This document shows, piece after piece, positions 22,617 to 32,446 of a stretch of 64,000 nucleotides of DNA. Source of the DNA: Incurvaria masculella (Eukaryota; Arthropoda; Insecta; Lepidoptera; Incurvariidae); the NCBI GenBank assembly GCA_946894095.1, contig OX335660.1, positions 5,709,001 to 5,773,000 on the forward strand, in the 5' to 3' direction. The notes beneath the pieces are model-generated. The model was not told the DNA's origin and did no database searches. It saw only the letters and a program-made list of their open reading frames with translations. Every line of letters starts with the position of its first letter. The stretch's first letter is position 1. The translations under genes were made by a program, and so were the position numbers.

Positions 22617-24563
22617 TTCCAAATAAGAATTCCATTTCTACAAAAGCTGTTGGTGCTGACTGCATTAGCCTTGACATGCTGTTACCACTGCTGGATGAAC
22701 TGTTACCAATAATAACTTATATTTTAAACCATTCCCTCTCCAGTGGATCTTTTCCAAGCTGGAAAAGGGCTTACGTTGTTCCTCTCCCAAAAATTTCAAA
22801 TCCCTCCTCTTTCAGCCAATATCGCCCTATTTCAATTTTACCGGTTTTGTCAAAAATCTTGGAACGCATTGTTCACCAGCAGTTGGCCGACTTTCTTACC
22901 GATAACCACATACTGAACCTAATGCAGTCAGGTTTCCGACCTGGTCACAGCACTGTCACTGCCCTTGTCAAAGTCACTGAAGATGTCCGTACAAATATGG
23001 AAAATAAGAATGTTACAGTTTTAACGTTGCTGGACTTCAGCAATGCATTCAATACAGTTGACTTTGACATTATGCTAGGTATTCTAAGGACACTTAACTT
23101 ATCTCCGGTAGTGCTTGACTGGTTTGATTCATACCTTCGTGGTCGTCATCAGTGTATCAGGATTGACAATGAATATTCTGACTGGGCTGATTTGATTGCT
23201 GGCGTTCCACAAGGTGGCGTGTTATTTCCTTTGCTGTTTTCCATCTTTATAAATCTGATCACGAATCTGCTTACTTCTCTCTACCACCTTTACGCCGATG
23301 ACTTACAGTTGTATTTGCATTGCTCCTTAGATAACCTGGCAGATACCGTATCTGAAATGAACGTGAACCTGGAACATATCCTTACTTGGACAAAATCATT
23401 TGGCCTGCTGGTAAATCCTACCAAATCACAAGCCATAATAATAGGCAGCCCTAGACTTCTGTCGAAGGTTGATTACAGCACATTGCCAGCAGTGATCTAC
23501 AATGGAGTTGTCATACCATACTCCAAAATAGTCAAGAATTTAGGAATTTTCATTGACGAAACTTTATCGTGGGTGCCCCAGGTAAACGAGGTCAGCAGAA
23601 AAATCTTTGCCGCCGCCCACTCCTTAAAGCGCTTGCAGAATTTCCTTCCAGTCCGAACCAAAATTACTTTGGTGCAGACTCTCCTCTTTCCGATTTTGGA
23701 CTACGCAGATGTTTGCTACTTGGATCTAACTGAAGTTCTCCTAGACAAGCTGGATCGTTTGCAGAATCTCTGCATTCGCTTCATATATGGTCTGCGTAAA
23801 TATGACCATGTATCGCAGTACCGTCGAGAGCTTAAATGGCTACCCATCCGTTTCCGAAGGAACTGTCATTTACTAATTCTTCTTTACGGAATTCTAAATA
23901 ACCCTAACTCTCCTGAAAATCTTCGTTCCCGGTTTATGAACCTCTCTTCACATGGTCTCCCTTTGCGATCTAGCAATGACAGTATCCTTGCGATTCCTCG
24001 CCATACGACGTGTTTTTTCTCTAACTACTTTACTGTTCATGCCGCACGTCTGTGGAACTCGTTGCCCATCACAGTCCGCTCCTGTCAAACTATCAGCTCT
24101 TTCAAACTTAAAGTCAAGGAGTTTTACTTAAATGAAATGTAAAGATGATAAAATGTTCTCACTGTATATATATATTTAATTTTATTGTCCTTCTAATAGT
24201 ACTGAATTTAGAATCAATGGTAATAGTTATTATAGGTTTTTTTTTCCCTGGTTTGTGGATATAATAATATGTATTAGTGTATTGTATCATATATATTAGT
24301 ATATTTAATTATATGTATAAATATGTATATATTATGGTATATGTATGTTTATGGAGTTAATTTTTTTTTTTTTCAAATTCTGGTGTGTCACCTACCTACA
24401 GATATTTCTATTGCCTTTCCTCATCACCCCAAGGGTTGACTGGAAGAAATCACTCTTAGTGATAAGTCCGCCTTTGTGCAGTATTGTTGTTTTGCTGTAT
24501 GTTTTCTCTGAAATTGTATTTTTGTTTATGCACAATAAAGAATTTATTCATTATTCATTCAAT
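22617..24563 (+). mobile_element. Non-LTR retrotransposon, RT-encoding, 5' truncated
   Basis: An open frame runs from ~22608 (after a TAA at ~22605) to the TAA at 24140-24142. The in-frame ATG at 22676 gives 488 codons. RT motifs in order: YRPISILPVLSK (~49-60), the palm A motif LLDFSNAFNTVD (~118-129), GVPQGGVLFPLL (~176-187), YADD (~206-209) and KNLGIFID (~287-294). The catalytic Asp residues are present; usual DFSKAFD reads DFSNAFN and usual GVPQGSVLGP reads GVPQGGVLFP. The layout fits the CR1/Jockey superfamily, perhaps Daphne-like. The endonuclease domain is missing. The 3' UTR ends in aataaag and ATTC-type tail repeats. Confidence 0.85.
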
Positions 24564-24640
24564 ATATTTGGTTTTTGTTAGATTTTTTACTACAACAGTC
24601 GTGATTTACTTTTATTGATTAGAGTCGTTAGAAAAGATAG
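24564..24640 (+). mobile_element. Repeat family R, right part
   Basis: tttggtttttgttagatttt and gattac..gtcgtta match 53537-53600 and the inverted copy near 62110-62160, resuming the element interrupted at 22590. Confidence 0.65.
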
Positions 24641-24765
24641 CGGGGAATATGTACTAAAAGCAAAGATAGACATGCGAATAGGCGCTGATTCAAACTAGGT
24701 AGTCGCGCTATCTACTAAGGAAAGCAAAAGCGAAAAATTCTCGTATTTATGCAAAGATGCATACT

Positions 24766-25126
24766 TTTTAGGGTTCCGTACCCAAAGGGTGAAAACGGAA
24801 CCCTATTACTAAGCCTCTGCTGTCCGTCCGTCCGTCCGTCCGTCCGTCCGTCCGTCCGTCCGTCCGTCCGTCCGTCCGTCCGTCCGTCCGTCCGTCTGTC
24901 CGTCTGTCACAGGGCTGTATCTCAGTAACCGTAACAGGTAGACAGCTGAAATTTTCACAGAGTGTGTATTTATTTTGCCGCTATAACAACACATAGGTAA
25001 GATTTAGAAATAATTAAAATTAAAGGGGGTCCCCATACAAAAAACGTGATTTTTTTGTATACATTTTTTTACGATGGTACGGAACCCTTCGTGTGCGAGT
25101 CCGACTCGCACTTGGCCGGTTTTTTC
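24766..25126. repeat. ggttccgtacc repeat (family T), copy 3, expanded CCGT run
   Basis: Complete copy. The CCGT microsatellite at ~24829-24896 is about 17 units, against two to eight in the other copies. Confidence 0.88.
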
Positions 25127-25278
25127 TCTATAGACTTTGACAGAAGCGAACACGAGAACTTTTCGCTTTCGCTTTCATGAGCAGCCCCCCAGAGGCGTAG
25201 TCCTAGCGATGCAGAGACGTCATCAACTTCAAATCTTCGCGTAAAAAAATATGTGAAAAAACGGTCTACTAAAAAACG

Positions 25279-25356
25279 ACTCAAAGGTAAGAAACAAGGT
25301 ATCATAGTTTTATTGGTTTTATCAAACAACACCTACCTTGTTTCTTACCTTTGAGT
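25279..25356. repeat. Perfect 22-bp inverted repeat
   Basis: actcaaaggtaagaaacaag (plus gt) at 25279-25300 is exactly complementary to 25335-25356, with a 34-base loop. Confidence 0.75.
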
Positions 25357-26506
25357 AGTCGGGTTACAGTTTTTTATTTTATTTTTATTTTCCGTGCTAA
25401 TGTTACCCGGGCCACAATAATGAATAGATTGACACCTTAGTTATCAATATCGGAGCGCTACGGTGGAACATACGTGAATACAAATGTACATACATCATTG
25501 ACATACATAGACTGCTAAAATCATAACCCTTTCTTTTGGCTTCGCCGTAGTCTGGTAAAAACATTGGGTAAAAACATGGAGGTGAGGAAATTACTCCGTG
25601 GGTAAAAACGCTTTGGTGGCAAACGGATAAAACCCGGAACTCTTGAATTACCAAATTGAAAGGCGAAACGTGACAAATGGCCGTGTTTTCACGCCACTCA
25701 CTCGCCCGTGTGGCTGCCACGCGCCACTATGCGATCAGCCTATTGTGTTTCTTCTTCGACGTTATTTGCTAATAATGACAGCATCGAGACCAATGTAAAC
25801 GCCATTGACCTTTTACTGCGTCAGACGACCGCAGAGTTTGATGTCATTATTGTCCGAAAACAGTAATCATGATTTCTTGCATAAGTTAAATAACACGATT
25901 CGATTGACATGGGTGGCGCATTCAGTGCCGCTTGCACTTATCTTCGCCTGTGGAGAAATACCGTTACACGGGCGAGGAAGCGACAAAAAAGATGGCGCAA
26001 ATGTGCGTCGCGTCAGTGGCTCTGTTCGCGCCACGCGGCTGATTCCGTCGGCGGCGGGGTGCGGGCGCGGGGAGCGGACGTTCAGCGAGCGGCTGGCGGG
26101 CCAAGGTTTATTGATCCAAGCCTGTCGCGGGCGCCCGGCGGCATCTGGTGGCGAGATCGCGAAATTACGCTCGGAACAGTTGAAACGGTGCGAACAGATG
26201 GCGCTGTTGTGACATCAAAGCTGATAAAGTAATCTAATGAAAGGCTGCCTGTAAATTTCCCACGAATGAAAGGCTACCTGTATTTTTTCCATGAATCAGT
26301 TTCACTAGCTAGTTAGTTCTATTACTATGACCAGACAACCCGTTCTATAATAATAAATAGGTATAACTGGCCATGTTTTTCTGTCACTATCCATTTCATT
26401 AATAACAAACAAGGATATCCCTTTCCATGCGAATTCACATTTTGTTTACATTGTTCACTAGTAAATATTTCATTATCGTAGCTTCAATATTTTTTACTTT
26501 TTCTAA
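25357..26506. other. Spacer with CpG-rich island
   Basis: Bases ~25960-26220 are strongly GC/CpG-rich and hold frames on the plus strand without recognised motifs. This could be a promoter or 5' exon for the gene at 27819, or unrelated. No GLYR1 PWWP or Rossmann motif is encoded here. Confidence 0.4.
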
Positions 26507-26560
26507 GCAACCTGACATAGATGACTCAACTACCGTTACGATAATTTCCGAAGAAATTAG
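26507..26560 (-). mobile_element. SINE tail fragment
   Basis: caacctgacatagatg ... caactaccgttacgat and ccgaagaaattag match the SINE tail. It is cut off exactly where the next LINE begins. Confidence 0.6.
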
Positions 26561-27567
26561 AGAAGAGAAAAAACTAAACTAATGCAGTTCCATGCTCCGC
26601 AAAGTACACCTTGCGAGCTTAACATTGAACTTAAGGGAGCCAAGATCATAGGGGTTAAAGAAATGAAATTTTTAGGGGTGCTACTGGACTGTCATTGCAA
26701 CTGGAAACCTCATATCAATGGATTAATAAAAAAGATTAGTAGATTCGTATTTGCGCTTAAACGGCTGAGACGGGTATCATGTCTAAAAACAGTACTAATT
26801 GCCTATCATGCATATGTGACCTCTAATCTAAGATACGGTCTACTATTTTGGGGCAACGCCACAAATATAGAGGCAGTTTTAAAAATACAAAAAAAATGTG
26901 TAAGAGCAATGTGTCAGTCTCGCTCCATGGATAGTTGTAGACCACTTTTCAAAAGGTTGAAATTATTAACGGTTCCTAGCTTCTATATTTATGAAACTTG
27001 TGTTTTTGTCAAGAAAAATTCCCAATATTTTAGGGAAACCAGCTCCATTCACTCATACAATACTCGATCGAAGGGAAAACTATATTGTACTCAACCACGC
27101 ACTACTTTGTATAGAGATAGTTTATACTACATGGCTGCAAGGTTGTTTAATGAAATTCCGACAGATTTTAAAAAACTTGACATTCATCGATTTAAAAAGG
27201 AATTAAATAATTGGTTAATCGAAAAATGTTTTTATAATGTGAGCGAATTTTTAAATATGAATATATAATCTTTAAATGTTTTCAACGGTTATTATATATG
27301 TTTAGTTAATTTATCTGCCTAAACAATTTAATGGAAATGTAATTTATTACTTTATATTGACTCAATTATTTTACAATGTGTTCGATTATTTTATATTTTT
27401 AATGTGAATTTAAAACTGTATGCTTTTATTTGACATGCTATGTCATATTGCACGCCTACCCAGGCAGTTTTAGCTTGACTAACGTACCTCTTAAGAGTGA
27501 GCCAATACATATCCCTAAGCAAAAAACGGCAATAAAGATTTGATTTTGATTTTGATTTTTGATTTTA
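26561..27567 (+). mobile_element. Non-LTR retrotransposon 3' end
   Basis: 5'-truncated. The frame opens after a TAG at 26558-26560 and continues through the ATG at 26582 to a stop at 27266-27268. It encodes the part of a LINE RT after the palm: MKFLGVLLDCHCNWKPHI, LRYGLLFWGN, HSYNTRSK and ARLFNEIPTDFKKL. The catalytic YADD lies upstream and is absent. The 3' UTR ends with aataaag and repeated ttgatttt units, a typical LINE tail. Confidence 0.82.
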
Positions 27568-27818
27568 GATGCCCTAGAACATTTTGATCCAAATCTTTGG
27601 AGACTTATATCATGGATATAAGGCTAAAAAAAAAATCAAAACGTGCAGACGTAGCTCTTAGTTGAAAGATGTAATGTGCAAAATTTCAGAAAAACATTTC
27701 TTAATTTGAGTGAGGAAACAGGCACGAGCCATTGTATGGAACTCGATCAGCTCATTATCCTCTTAAATGTATTAAACCGTCCCTGTTGCATTACATGTGT
27801 GCATTTGGATTGTTGCAG
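27568..27818. other. Intron sequence upstream of GLYR1-like exon
   Basis: No coding sequence. It ends in the acceptor tgttgcag (27811-27818). Confidence 0.5.
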
Positions 27819-27929
27819 TGCAAGGAGTTCGAGAAGGTTGGCGCCACGGTGGCGGTGACGCCATCCGACGTGGTGGAGGAGGCGGACGTCACCTTCTCGT
27901 GTGTGTCCGACCCGCAGGCCGCCAAGGAG
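27819..27929 (+). CDS. GLYR1: GLYR1/N-PAC/NDF homologue, internal exon (first in window)
   Basis: 111 bp, phase 0 at both ends, with acceptor tgttgcag and donor gtaagt. It encodes CKEFEKVGATVAVTPSDVV followed by EEADVTFSCVSDPQAAKE. This matches the Rossmann-domain part of animal GLYR1 (N-PAC, nucleosome-destabilising factor), a nuclear protein with a PWWP domain and a dehydrogenase fold that helps RNA polymerase II through nucleosomes. Five exons in the window (27819-27929, 28381-28524, 29401-29524, 30819-30998, 34868-35067) join with matching phases into ~252 C-terminal residues ending at a normal stop. The PWWP domain and nucleotide-binding start were not found, so 5' exons lie further upstream or outside. 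Homology is recognised by eye; the nuclear role is taken from the family. Confidence 0.88.
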
Positions 27930-28380
27930 GTAAGTAGCTCGTAACCGGCGTATTTGTCAGAAAATATGTAAGGGGATTCGATCAATTCTGCGCCAATTAG
28001 AAGCGTTTATGTCACACCATAGATGACTGAAGACACCTAGATGTTTCACCTTTAGGTCAATGCCGAAGGGACTAACAATAGATGGCGCAACTGCATGGAT
28101 ACACGTTTACGACTATGGAAATAGGATGGCGCCACTTACGTTTTTTCACGTACCTAGAACTTAGCCAATAGATAGTGCTGTACAAACATAGGATTTAAAA
28201 AAATCTGAAATCGGGAATTCAAGCAAAGTTTATCTCTACAAGAGACATCTCCAGTTGGCTTGTTCCAGTCCTGAGAAGTAGGCGGAATCTCCTAATGACA
28301 TGTCTAGAAACACATACTAACACCAACTTTAACCATTTTCCTGGCCTCATTCAGCATCGGAGTGTCGTGTCGACTCGCAG

Positions 28381-28524
28381 ATGGTGTTCGGTAACTGCGG
28401 CGTGCTGCACTGCCCCAGCCTCGAGAACAAGGGCTACGTGGAGATGACCTCCATCGACGCGGACACCTCCAAAGACATAGTCGAGGCGCTAGGCAACAAG
28501 GGCGGCCGCTACCTGGAGGCGCAG
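28381..28524 (+). CDS. GLYR1: GLYR1-like, exon 2 in window
   Basis: 144 bp, phase 0 on both sides (…ctcgcag / gtaaca). It encodes MVFGNCGVLHCPSLENKGYV, then EMTSIDADTSKDIVEALG. The EMTSIDADT loop corresponds to the substrate-loop D-x-S-T region of beta-hydroxyacid dehydrogenases. The ATG here is internal, not a start. Confidence 0.9.
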
Positions 28525-28625
28525 GTAACACTGACCACCTGTAGGTGTCAACATACCCCCCTCTGTCGTCGCTGCATGGATTCAGAAGAAGCAGCCATTT
28601 TTGCATTATTGCAGTGCAGGAGCGT

Positions 28626-29022
28626 GAGCGGCTCGTAGCCTAGTGGCGCGGGGACTGGCCTAGCGTACCAGAGGTCTGGGTTCAATTCCTCGCCCTGACA
28701 TGCACCACTTTTTTTCTCTTTCTGAGTTCGATAAGTGCATTTCGTCACGAATGCGAGCTGCTCCACGGTTCGGAATCCATGTAAAACTGTAGGTCCCCTT
28801 CCCCTACAAGGTAGGGTTAAGGCCCGCCCGGCGTGGTACCATCGCATTGGATGAAAAGATGGTCGAAGAGGCAATGAAAAATTGTCCGTGTTTTCCATCT
28901 AATTCTATGTAGCCGCGCTCATAAAGGCAAGGTCCTGGCATGGCACCTAATTCCTTCGGGAATGTGGTGTATTGGGCTAATATTATAACGGTAGTTGTGC
29001 GGTATTAGCCATCTATGCCAAC
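28626..29022 (+). mobile_element. SINE with tRNA-like head, in GLYR1 intron
   Basis: Head gagcggctcgtagcctagtgg (A box) and gggttcaattcc (B box), then gcaccactttttttctcttt and the shared body. It lies in sense orientation 101 bp after the donor of the previous exon. Confidence 0.85.
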
Positions 29023-29400
29023 TGTACCGATCCTGGGTTTATCAAGGACTGTTCCGGATGTGATGGCAAAGTCCGTAGATTGACGTCACTCGGAGTTGGC
29101 TTAGCCAAAGCACGACTTCCGACTGTCATTTTTGCTATGAAATGCAATGAATAAACTTCTGAATTGACAATCAGAAGTTATTTTTAGCTAAGCCAAGCGC
29201 AAGTAACATCTATGAATTTCATCATTTGACTTCGGGACGAGTGGTGCTTGCCTAACGAGGCGGAGGGTGAAAAACAGATGCCAAAACTACCTCAGGACAC
29301 GAAAGAGTCGTATGTTTTAGGTCGGTAAAGATTTCTAGCCTTGTGATATGATTTTAACTGCTCGAGTTTGAGAGAGTCCACTGACGAGTTGTATATGCAG

Positions 29401-29524
29401 GTGCAAGGGTCCAAGACGCAGGCGGAGGAAGGTACACTGATCATCTTGGCGTCGGGTGACCGTTCACTCTTCGACGACTGCCAGTCCTGCTTCGAGGCCA
29501 TGAGCAAGAACTCCTTCTACCTTG
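29401..29524 (+). CDS. GLYR1: GLYR1-like, exon 3 in window
   Basis: 124 bp from acceptor gtatatgcag to donor gtgggt; starts phase 0, ends phase 1. It encodes VQGSKTQAEEGTLIILASGD and CQSCFEAMSKNSFYLG, matching the GNQQ…LVILAAGD and CF.AMGK.SF.LG region of animal GLYR1. Confidence 0.9.
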
Positions 29525-30168
29525 GTGGGTGTTTATATCTCGTTTTTATTCAAATTAGACGCAGTAAATGTAAAGTTACTAAAATCTTCTGTATTCAGTT
29601 ATATTGATTATTTTCTAAGGACACTCTTGAATTCGTCATATTTTTAAAGATGGTTCTTTTACCATGGACAAAGAAGAGCAAAAAAGAAATTTCAGCAGAA
29701 GTCAAAATACTAATATAGCATTATCCATTTGAGGGCAACTTAAATTATGCAACGACCTGGATGCCTAAACAATTTTAAGGCATCCAGATGAATAGCAATA
29801 GATGTATTTAATACACATATTGCTATTAGTTTAAGCCCATCATCATTCATTGAATACAGTAGTAGCAACCCAGAGAACATCAATCCTTCATTTCATAAGC
29901 AGGGAAGCACCATCTCTTTGATGATGTCTAAAGCACTGCGTTGCTAAATGCGTATATTGCAGGTATTGCAACGACATACGCGTACACGACCGTTCCGAAT
30001 TGAACGTCATGTTGACATAAGGGACGTGACTGTCGACTGCACACAGAACATACAAAGCGCGCACCGTTGAGAGCATGTGTGCCGCGTACGCTGTCAAATG
30101 GCTGTCATTAAGCGTGTTTATCTGTAGTTCTCTGTTCGTATGCACTTGTAGTCTGAAATAAAGAAGGT

Positions 30169-30550
30169 GTAGCGGCAAGCCACATTGTGTTACCTGACTG
30201 CTGCGTCGTCAGCTATCTTTACGTGCGCCTCACGCGCCTGTCTACATTGAGTGAATATACGATCATCAACCAGAACATACGTATTTCACTCCGGCTTTGC
30301 GAGTCGTTATATCTTCGCTAAAGTGGTGGTGAGTTGCGTGCCAGTGCCAACGTAGTGATTTGGTGAAGTTTCTCCCGTTCAAGTCGGGGTCACCACTTTA
30401 GCGAAGATATAACGACTCGCAAAGCCGGAGTGAAATACGTATGTTCTGGTTGATGATCGTATATTCACTCAATATAGACAGGCGCGTGAGGCGCACGTAA
30501 AGATAGCTGATGACGCAGCAGTCAAGTTACACAATGTGGCTTGCCACTAC
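30169..30550. repeat. Long inverted repeat in GLYR1 intron, 160-bp arms
   Basis: Arms 30169-30328 and 30391-30550 are ~97% complementary (about five mismatches) around a 62-base loop. Transcribed as intron, it would fold into a long double-stranded stem. The sequence just left of it (~29930-30168, ending with aataaag) may be LTR-like, so the palindrome could derive from a retroelement terminus and an inverted copy. Confidence 0.9.
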
Positions 30551-30818
30551 AAAGGCCTTTCGCCATTCTTTAGTCTAGTTAGACAATTCTAGGCCTGAAA
30601 TAACGACTCTCGAGACTTACAAGGCATTTTCGAAGTAGTTAGATAGATATATCTGCTCAAGTTCGTTCCGATTGGATATCATGTAATTACGGCTACGAGC
30701 AGTAATATCAATTCGGACCACCAGTATTCACTTTATTCGCTTTCTCCGCGATATTTGCAATGTAAGCATTTCGGAATGCGGGGAAGAATGCACAATACAA
30801 TGCTCGCGTGTGGGACAG

Positions 30819-30998
30819 GCGACGTGGGCAACGCGAGCAAGATGAACTCGGTGCTGCAGCTACTGTCGGGCGTGTCGCTGGCGGCGATGGCGGAGGGGCT
30901 CGCGCTCGCCGACCGCGCCGGCCTCAACCAGCAGGACCTGCTCGACGTGCTGGCGCTCACGCCGCTCGCCTCACCGCTCCTCATACTCAAGGGCCGAG
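30819..30998 (+). CDS. GLYR1: GLYR1-like, exon 4 in window
   Basis: 180 bp, phase 1 to phase 1 (acceptor gtgggacag, donor gtgagc). With the preceding base it encodes GDVGNASKMNSVLQLLSGVS and AAMAEGLALADRAGLNQQDL. In canonical enzymes the catalytic Lys sits ten residues into the G-x-x-G motif. Here that position is Asn and the later Asn is Gln, so dehydrogenase catalysis is unlikely. Human GLYR1 also lacks this lysine. Confidence 0.9.
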
Positions 30999-31139
30999 GT
31001 GAGCGCTCATGGCACGCTCTGGTGCAAATATCCACTCTCGGAATTGTAGATGTGAATTCGGTTCTGCAGTACTTTCGGGCGTGTCAGCCCAGCCTCCACC
31101 ATTAGGACGTAAATTAGCCTCATCATAATATTTTGCATT

Positions 31140-31532
31140 ACGATGCATCCCTATCCACCGACGCTTTACCATAACGTAGTTTGTTACAGTGCACGTCTAC
31201 CCTGCCTTTACCCTAACACAGTTTGTATCAATGCGTGCCTACACAGACTTACCATAATGAAGTTTGATATGATGCACGTCTACCCTGGTTTTACCCTAAC
31301 ACCATTTTGTATCAATGCGTGCCTACCCAGGCTTACCATAATGAAGTTTTATATAACGCACGTCTACCCTGGTTTTACCCTTACGCAGTTTGTATCCGTG
31401 CGTGTCTACCCAAGTTTACCATAATTAAATTTGTTATAATGCATGTTTTATCCTGGTTTTACCGTAACACAATTTGTATCAATGTGTTCCTACTAATCAG
31501 ACTTACCATAATTAAGTTTGTTACAATGCACG
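31140..31532. repeat. Intronic minisatellite, ~83-87 bp units (left block)
   Basis: Units start near 31179, 31262, 31346, 31429 and 31516. Each is made of two related ~42-bp halves with cgtctaccctgg.ttac and cgtgcctacccaggcttac. The array resumes at 33825 after an inserted retroelement. Frames through it are artefacts. Confidence 0.85.
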
Positions 31533-31721
31533 TTGTGACGTACGACCGGAACCCTCGCTTTTGCGGCGGCTCCGTCCGCGTCATCACGCGCCACCACTCC
31601 AAATTAAATGTAGAATAGGCGTACCCTTAGGGGGTAGCCGAGCCAAGTACTACCAGGGACGGGGAAAAAGAATACGACCAATTTTAGTGAGAATAAAGGT
31701 GGACGTTTATTACAAAGAAAA

Positions 31722-32446
31722 CTAAACAACAAAATGCTCAAGCGGTGCGCCAGTGTGACGTTCAACCGGAACCCTCGCTTTTGCGGCGGCTCCGGCGTCG
31801 ATCGAGTGAGCGGTGAGTGACGTCATACCGAGTCCAGCGGCGTCCGCTGTTATCGTATCGAAGCGAGAGATAACGCTGTCGGCTACGTTCCGTTGCGTCG
31901 CGGTCAGTCCGTCGTAGTCGACCAAGTGGTCGACGTCGACCTTATCACAAAATGAAGCAGGTGTGCCGGTCCAATCCACGAGAGTCACTTGAGTGGGAAG
32001 TAACCTAAAAGATTTCCAAAAATCGATCCCGAGGATTAATTCGGCGTTCAAGTCTGGCGCGGCATGAAAAATTAGCTCACGCGTAAGTCCGTTGTAAGTC
32101 ACGGGCACTCGGAAGTACCCGTTTGCTTGTGCGGTGGCCCCATTGGCTACCGTCACTCGCACGCGGAGGTCCGTATGCAGTAGGTATCCGTTCGCGACGA
32201 GTTGGCGTTGGGTTACGCGGTTCACGAACGATACCGAGGCCCCCGAATCTAGGAGGCCCCGAAGGGAAAGTAAACCTACAGTTATATTTACATAAGGTCT
32301 ATTATCTAAGTCTAAACTAGAACACAAAACCGCGTTATGATAGGAACAAAAAAAGGTCTTAAGATAAATAAGCCAATCCGTCCATTCTTTGGAGGACTGG
32401 GAAAGGGTAACACCTTCATAACGCGGACCTATCAGTTTTTTTTCGT
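31722..32446 (-). CDS. pro: Retroviral-type aspartic protease frame, -1 relative to gag
   Basis: This frame overlaps the end of gag and has no ATG of its own. It holds the catalytic motif LLDSGAS, and ILGIDFW typical of gypsy protease C-termini. It ends (AHSIDAGAA …) where the linker into reverse transcriptase normally begins, then meets TAG at 31722-31724. The rest of pol is missing. Confidence 0.8.

Noticed and set aside
25805..26232. CpG-rich plus-strand frames as 5' exons of GLYR1
   Set aside because: No PWWP, Rossmann or linker motif and no good splice donor; kept only as a CpG-rich island.
29925..30190. Possible LTR left of the large palindrome (aataaag, tgtc… start)
   Set aside because: No partner LTR, primer-binding site or target duplication could be defined, so only mentioned as an idea.
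31143..31618. Plus-strand frames in the intronic minisatellite (up to 103 codons)
   Set aside because: Repetitive translation of the array; no conserved motif.
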